Of a stretch of 64,000 nucleotides of DNA, positions 63,641-64,000 are shown piece after piece. This DNA comes from Promethearchaeota archaeon (GTDB taxonomy: Archaea; Asgardarchaeota; Lokiarchaeia; Sigyniarchaeales; SOKP01): contig JAHLWS010000065.1 of the NCBI GenBank assembly GCA_019057795.1, positions 62,001-126,000 of the forward strand. The letters run 5' to 3'. The first letter of the stretch is position 1; the number at the start of each line of letters is the position of its first letter. A program made the position numbers and the translations under genes. The notes beneath the pieces were generated by a model that worked only from the letters and a program-made list of their open reading frames with translations, was not told the DNA's origin and did no database searches.

Positions 63641-64000
63641 ATGAAACTGAATAAATTAAAATTGTATGGCAATATTGGTAAATTCTTCCCTTATTTAATG
63701 ATTCTTTATTTTACAGTTAGCTACTTATTCTTTTTTGAAAGCATAATCAATTTATTTCTTTTAATTTCATTCTTAGCTGTATTTATATTTTCTATTATTC
63801 AGTATGTAAAATTATATAAAAAAAACACTAAAGAAATTAAAACAGAACTTGAAAATGAAATTAAAAACATGAAAATAAATTCTACTTTATTCACACCTGA
63901 ATTTCTCATATCATATGCGAGAAAAATACCCTTTACATCTAAAAGGAGTATGGATAGGATTAAGATTCTTATCGCTCATTTATTTAAACAAAAAGAACTT
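63641..64000 (+). CDS. Membrane protein, truncated by the window edge
   Basis: From ATG 63641 the frame is open to the window end (120 codons). Two hydrophobic helices (about 16-32 and 38-58) are followed by a charged coiled coil (KKNTKEIKTELENEIKNMK) and a basic soluble start. No family recognised. Confidence 0.6.
   Translation, partial: MKLNKLKLYGNIGKFFPYLMILYFTVSYLFFFESIINLFLLISFLAVFIFSIIQYVKLYKKNTKEIKTELENEIKNMKINSTLFTPEFLISYARKIPFTSKRSMDRIKILIAHLFKQKEL

Noticed and set aside
1..64000. CRISPR arrays or cas genes
   Set aside because: No regularly spaced short repeats and no Cas proteins were seen.

Overview
The window looks like chromosome of an Asgard (Promethearchaeota, Lokiarchaeia-like) archaeon. 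The DNA is AT-rich, promoters have archaeal TATA boxes, many genes start with TTG or GTG, and GGTGA-type Shine-Dalgarno (SD) sites occur. Gene content fits: archaeal TBP, a complete archaeal-type mevalonate route, a Roadblock/LC7 protein, a TrmB-like regulator and a very large lipobox-free surface protein with a C-terminal membrane anchor. No rRNA, tRNA or CRISPR array was recognised.

Layout. 0-6 kb: PAS/GAF histidine kinase, a small membrane protein, a SelB/EF-Tu-like protein with a degenerate G domain, and an alkaline-phosphatase-superfamily hydrolase. 6-10.5 kb: a GH38 alpha-mannosidase whose 5' end is duplicated around a LAGLIDADG homing endonuclease gene. 10.6-26.8 kb: isoprenoid and membrane-lipid locus. 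It holds geranylgeranyl reductase, polyprenyl synthase, a radical SAM enzyme, an acyl-CoA dehydrogenase, TBP, UbiX-type flavin prenyltransferase, a fused isopentenyl phosphate kinase/type 2 IPP isomerase, mevalonate kinase, both AcnX phosphomevalonate dehydratase subunits, a UbiD-type decarboxylase, class II HMG-CoA reductase, HMG-CoA synthase and cis-prenyltransferase. Together these encode acetoacetyl-CoA to IPP/DMAPP by the trans-anhydromevalonate phosphate route, then chain elongation and reduction. 27-35.5 kb: a large helical protein, a GCS2-like ligase, an amidohydrolase whose 5' end is duplicated around a PD-(D/E)XK-like gene, a DMT transporter and an FkbM methyltransferase. 35.5-39.2 kb: an island bounded by 79-bp direct repeats, with a HEPN/MNT pair and an RHH-DHp-receiver protein. 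39-50 kb: coiled-coil protein, Roadblock protein, SDR, giant surface protein and two linked regulators. 50-64 kb: a defence/mobile island with VapBC, five HEPN-like proteins outside the MNT pair (four carrying an RNxxxH motif, or RxxxxH), a type II restriction-modification pair, an HUH Rep, a HerA/VirD4-like ATPase, another PD-(D/E)XK nuclease with an HTH partner, and broken genes.

Main discovery. Two protein-coding genes are each interrupted inside a conserved active-site motif by a 30-31 nt element: the mannosidase at HWDRE|W, the mevalonate kinase at FGE|H. Both elements have a bulge-helix-bulge (BHB) fold, the substrate of the archaeal tRNA-splicing endonuclease. Each has a 9-bp inner stem, a 4-bp central position (all paired in one, one G.A in the other) and 3-nt bulges. 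Cutting after the second nucleotide of each bulge restores the canonical protein to the base. I infer that these are mini-introns in mRNAs. In the mannosidase, a broken older 5' copy stops at exactly the same nucleotide and is followed at once by the homing endonuclease gene, which links the mini-intron to homing. The amidohydrolase shows a parallel nuclease insertion, also within a metal-binding motif and also with a duplicated 5' end that keeps a full gene.

Three genes (TBP, the RHH-receiver protein, mevalonate kinase) appear to use ATT or ACG start codons behind SD sites.
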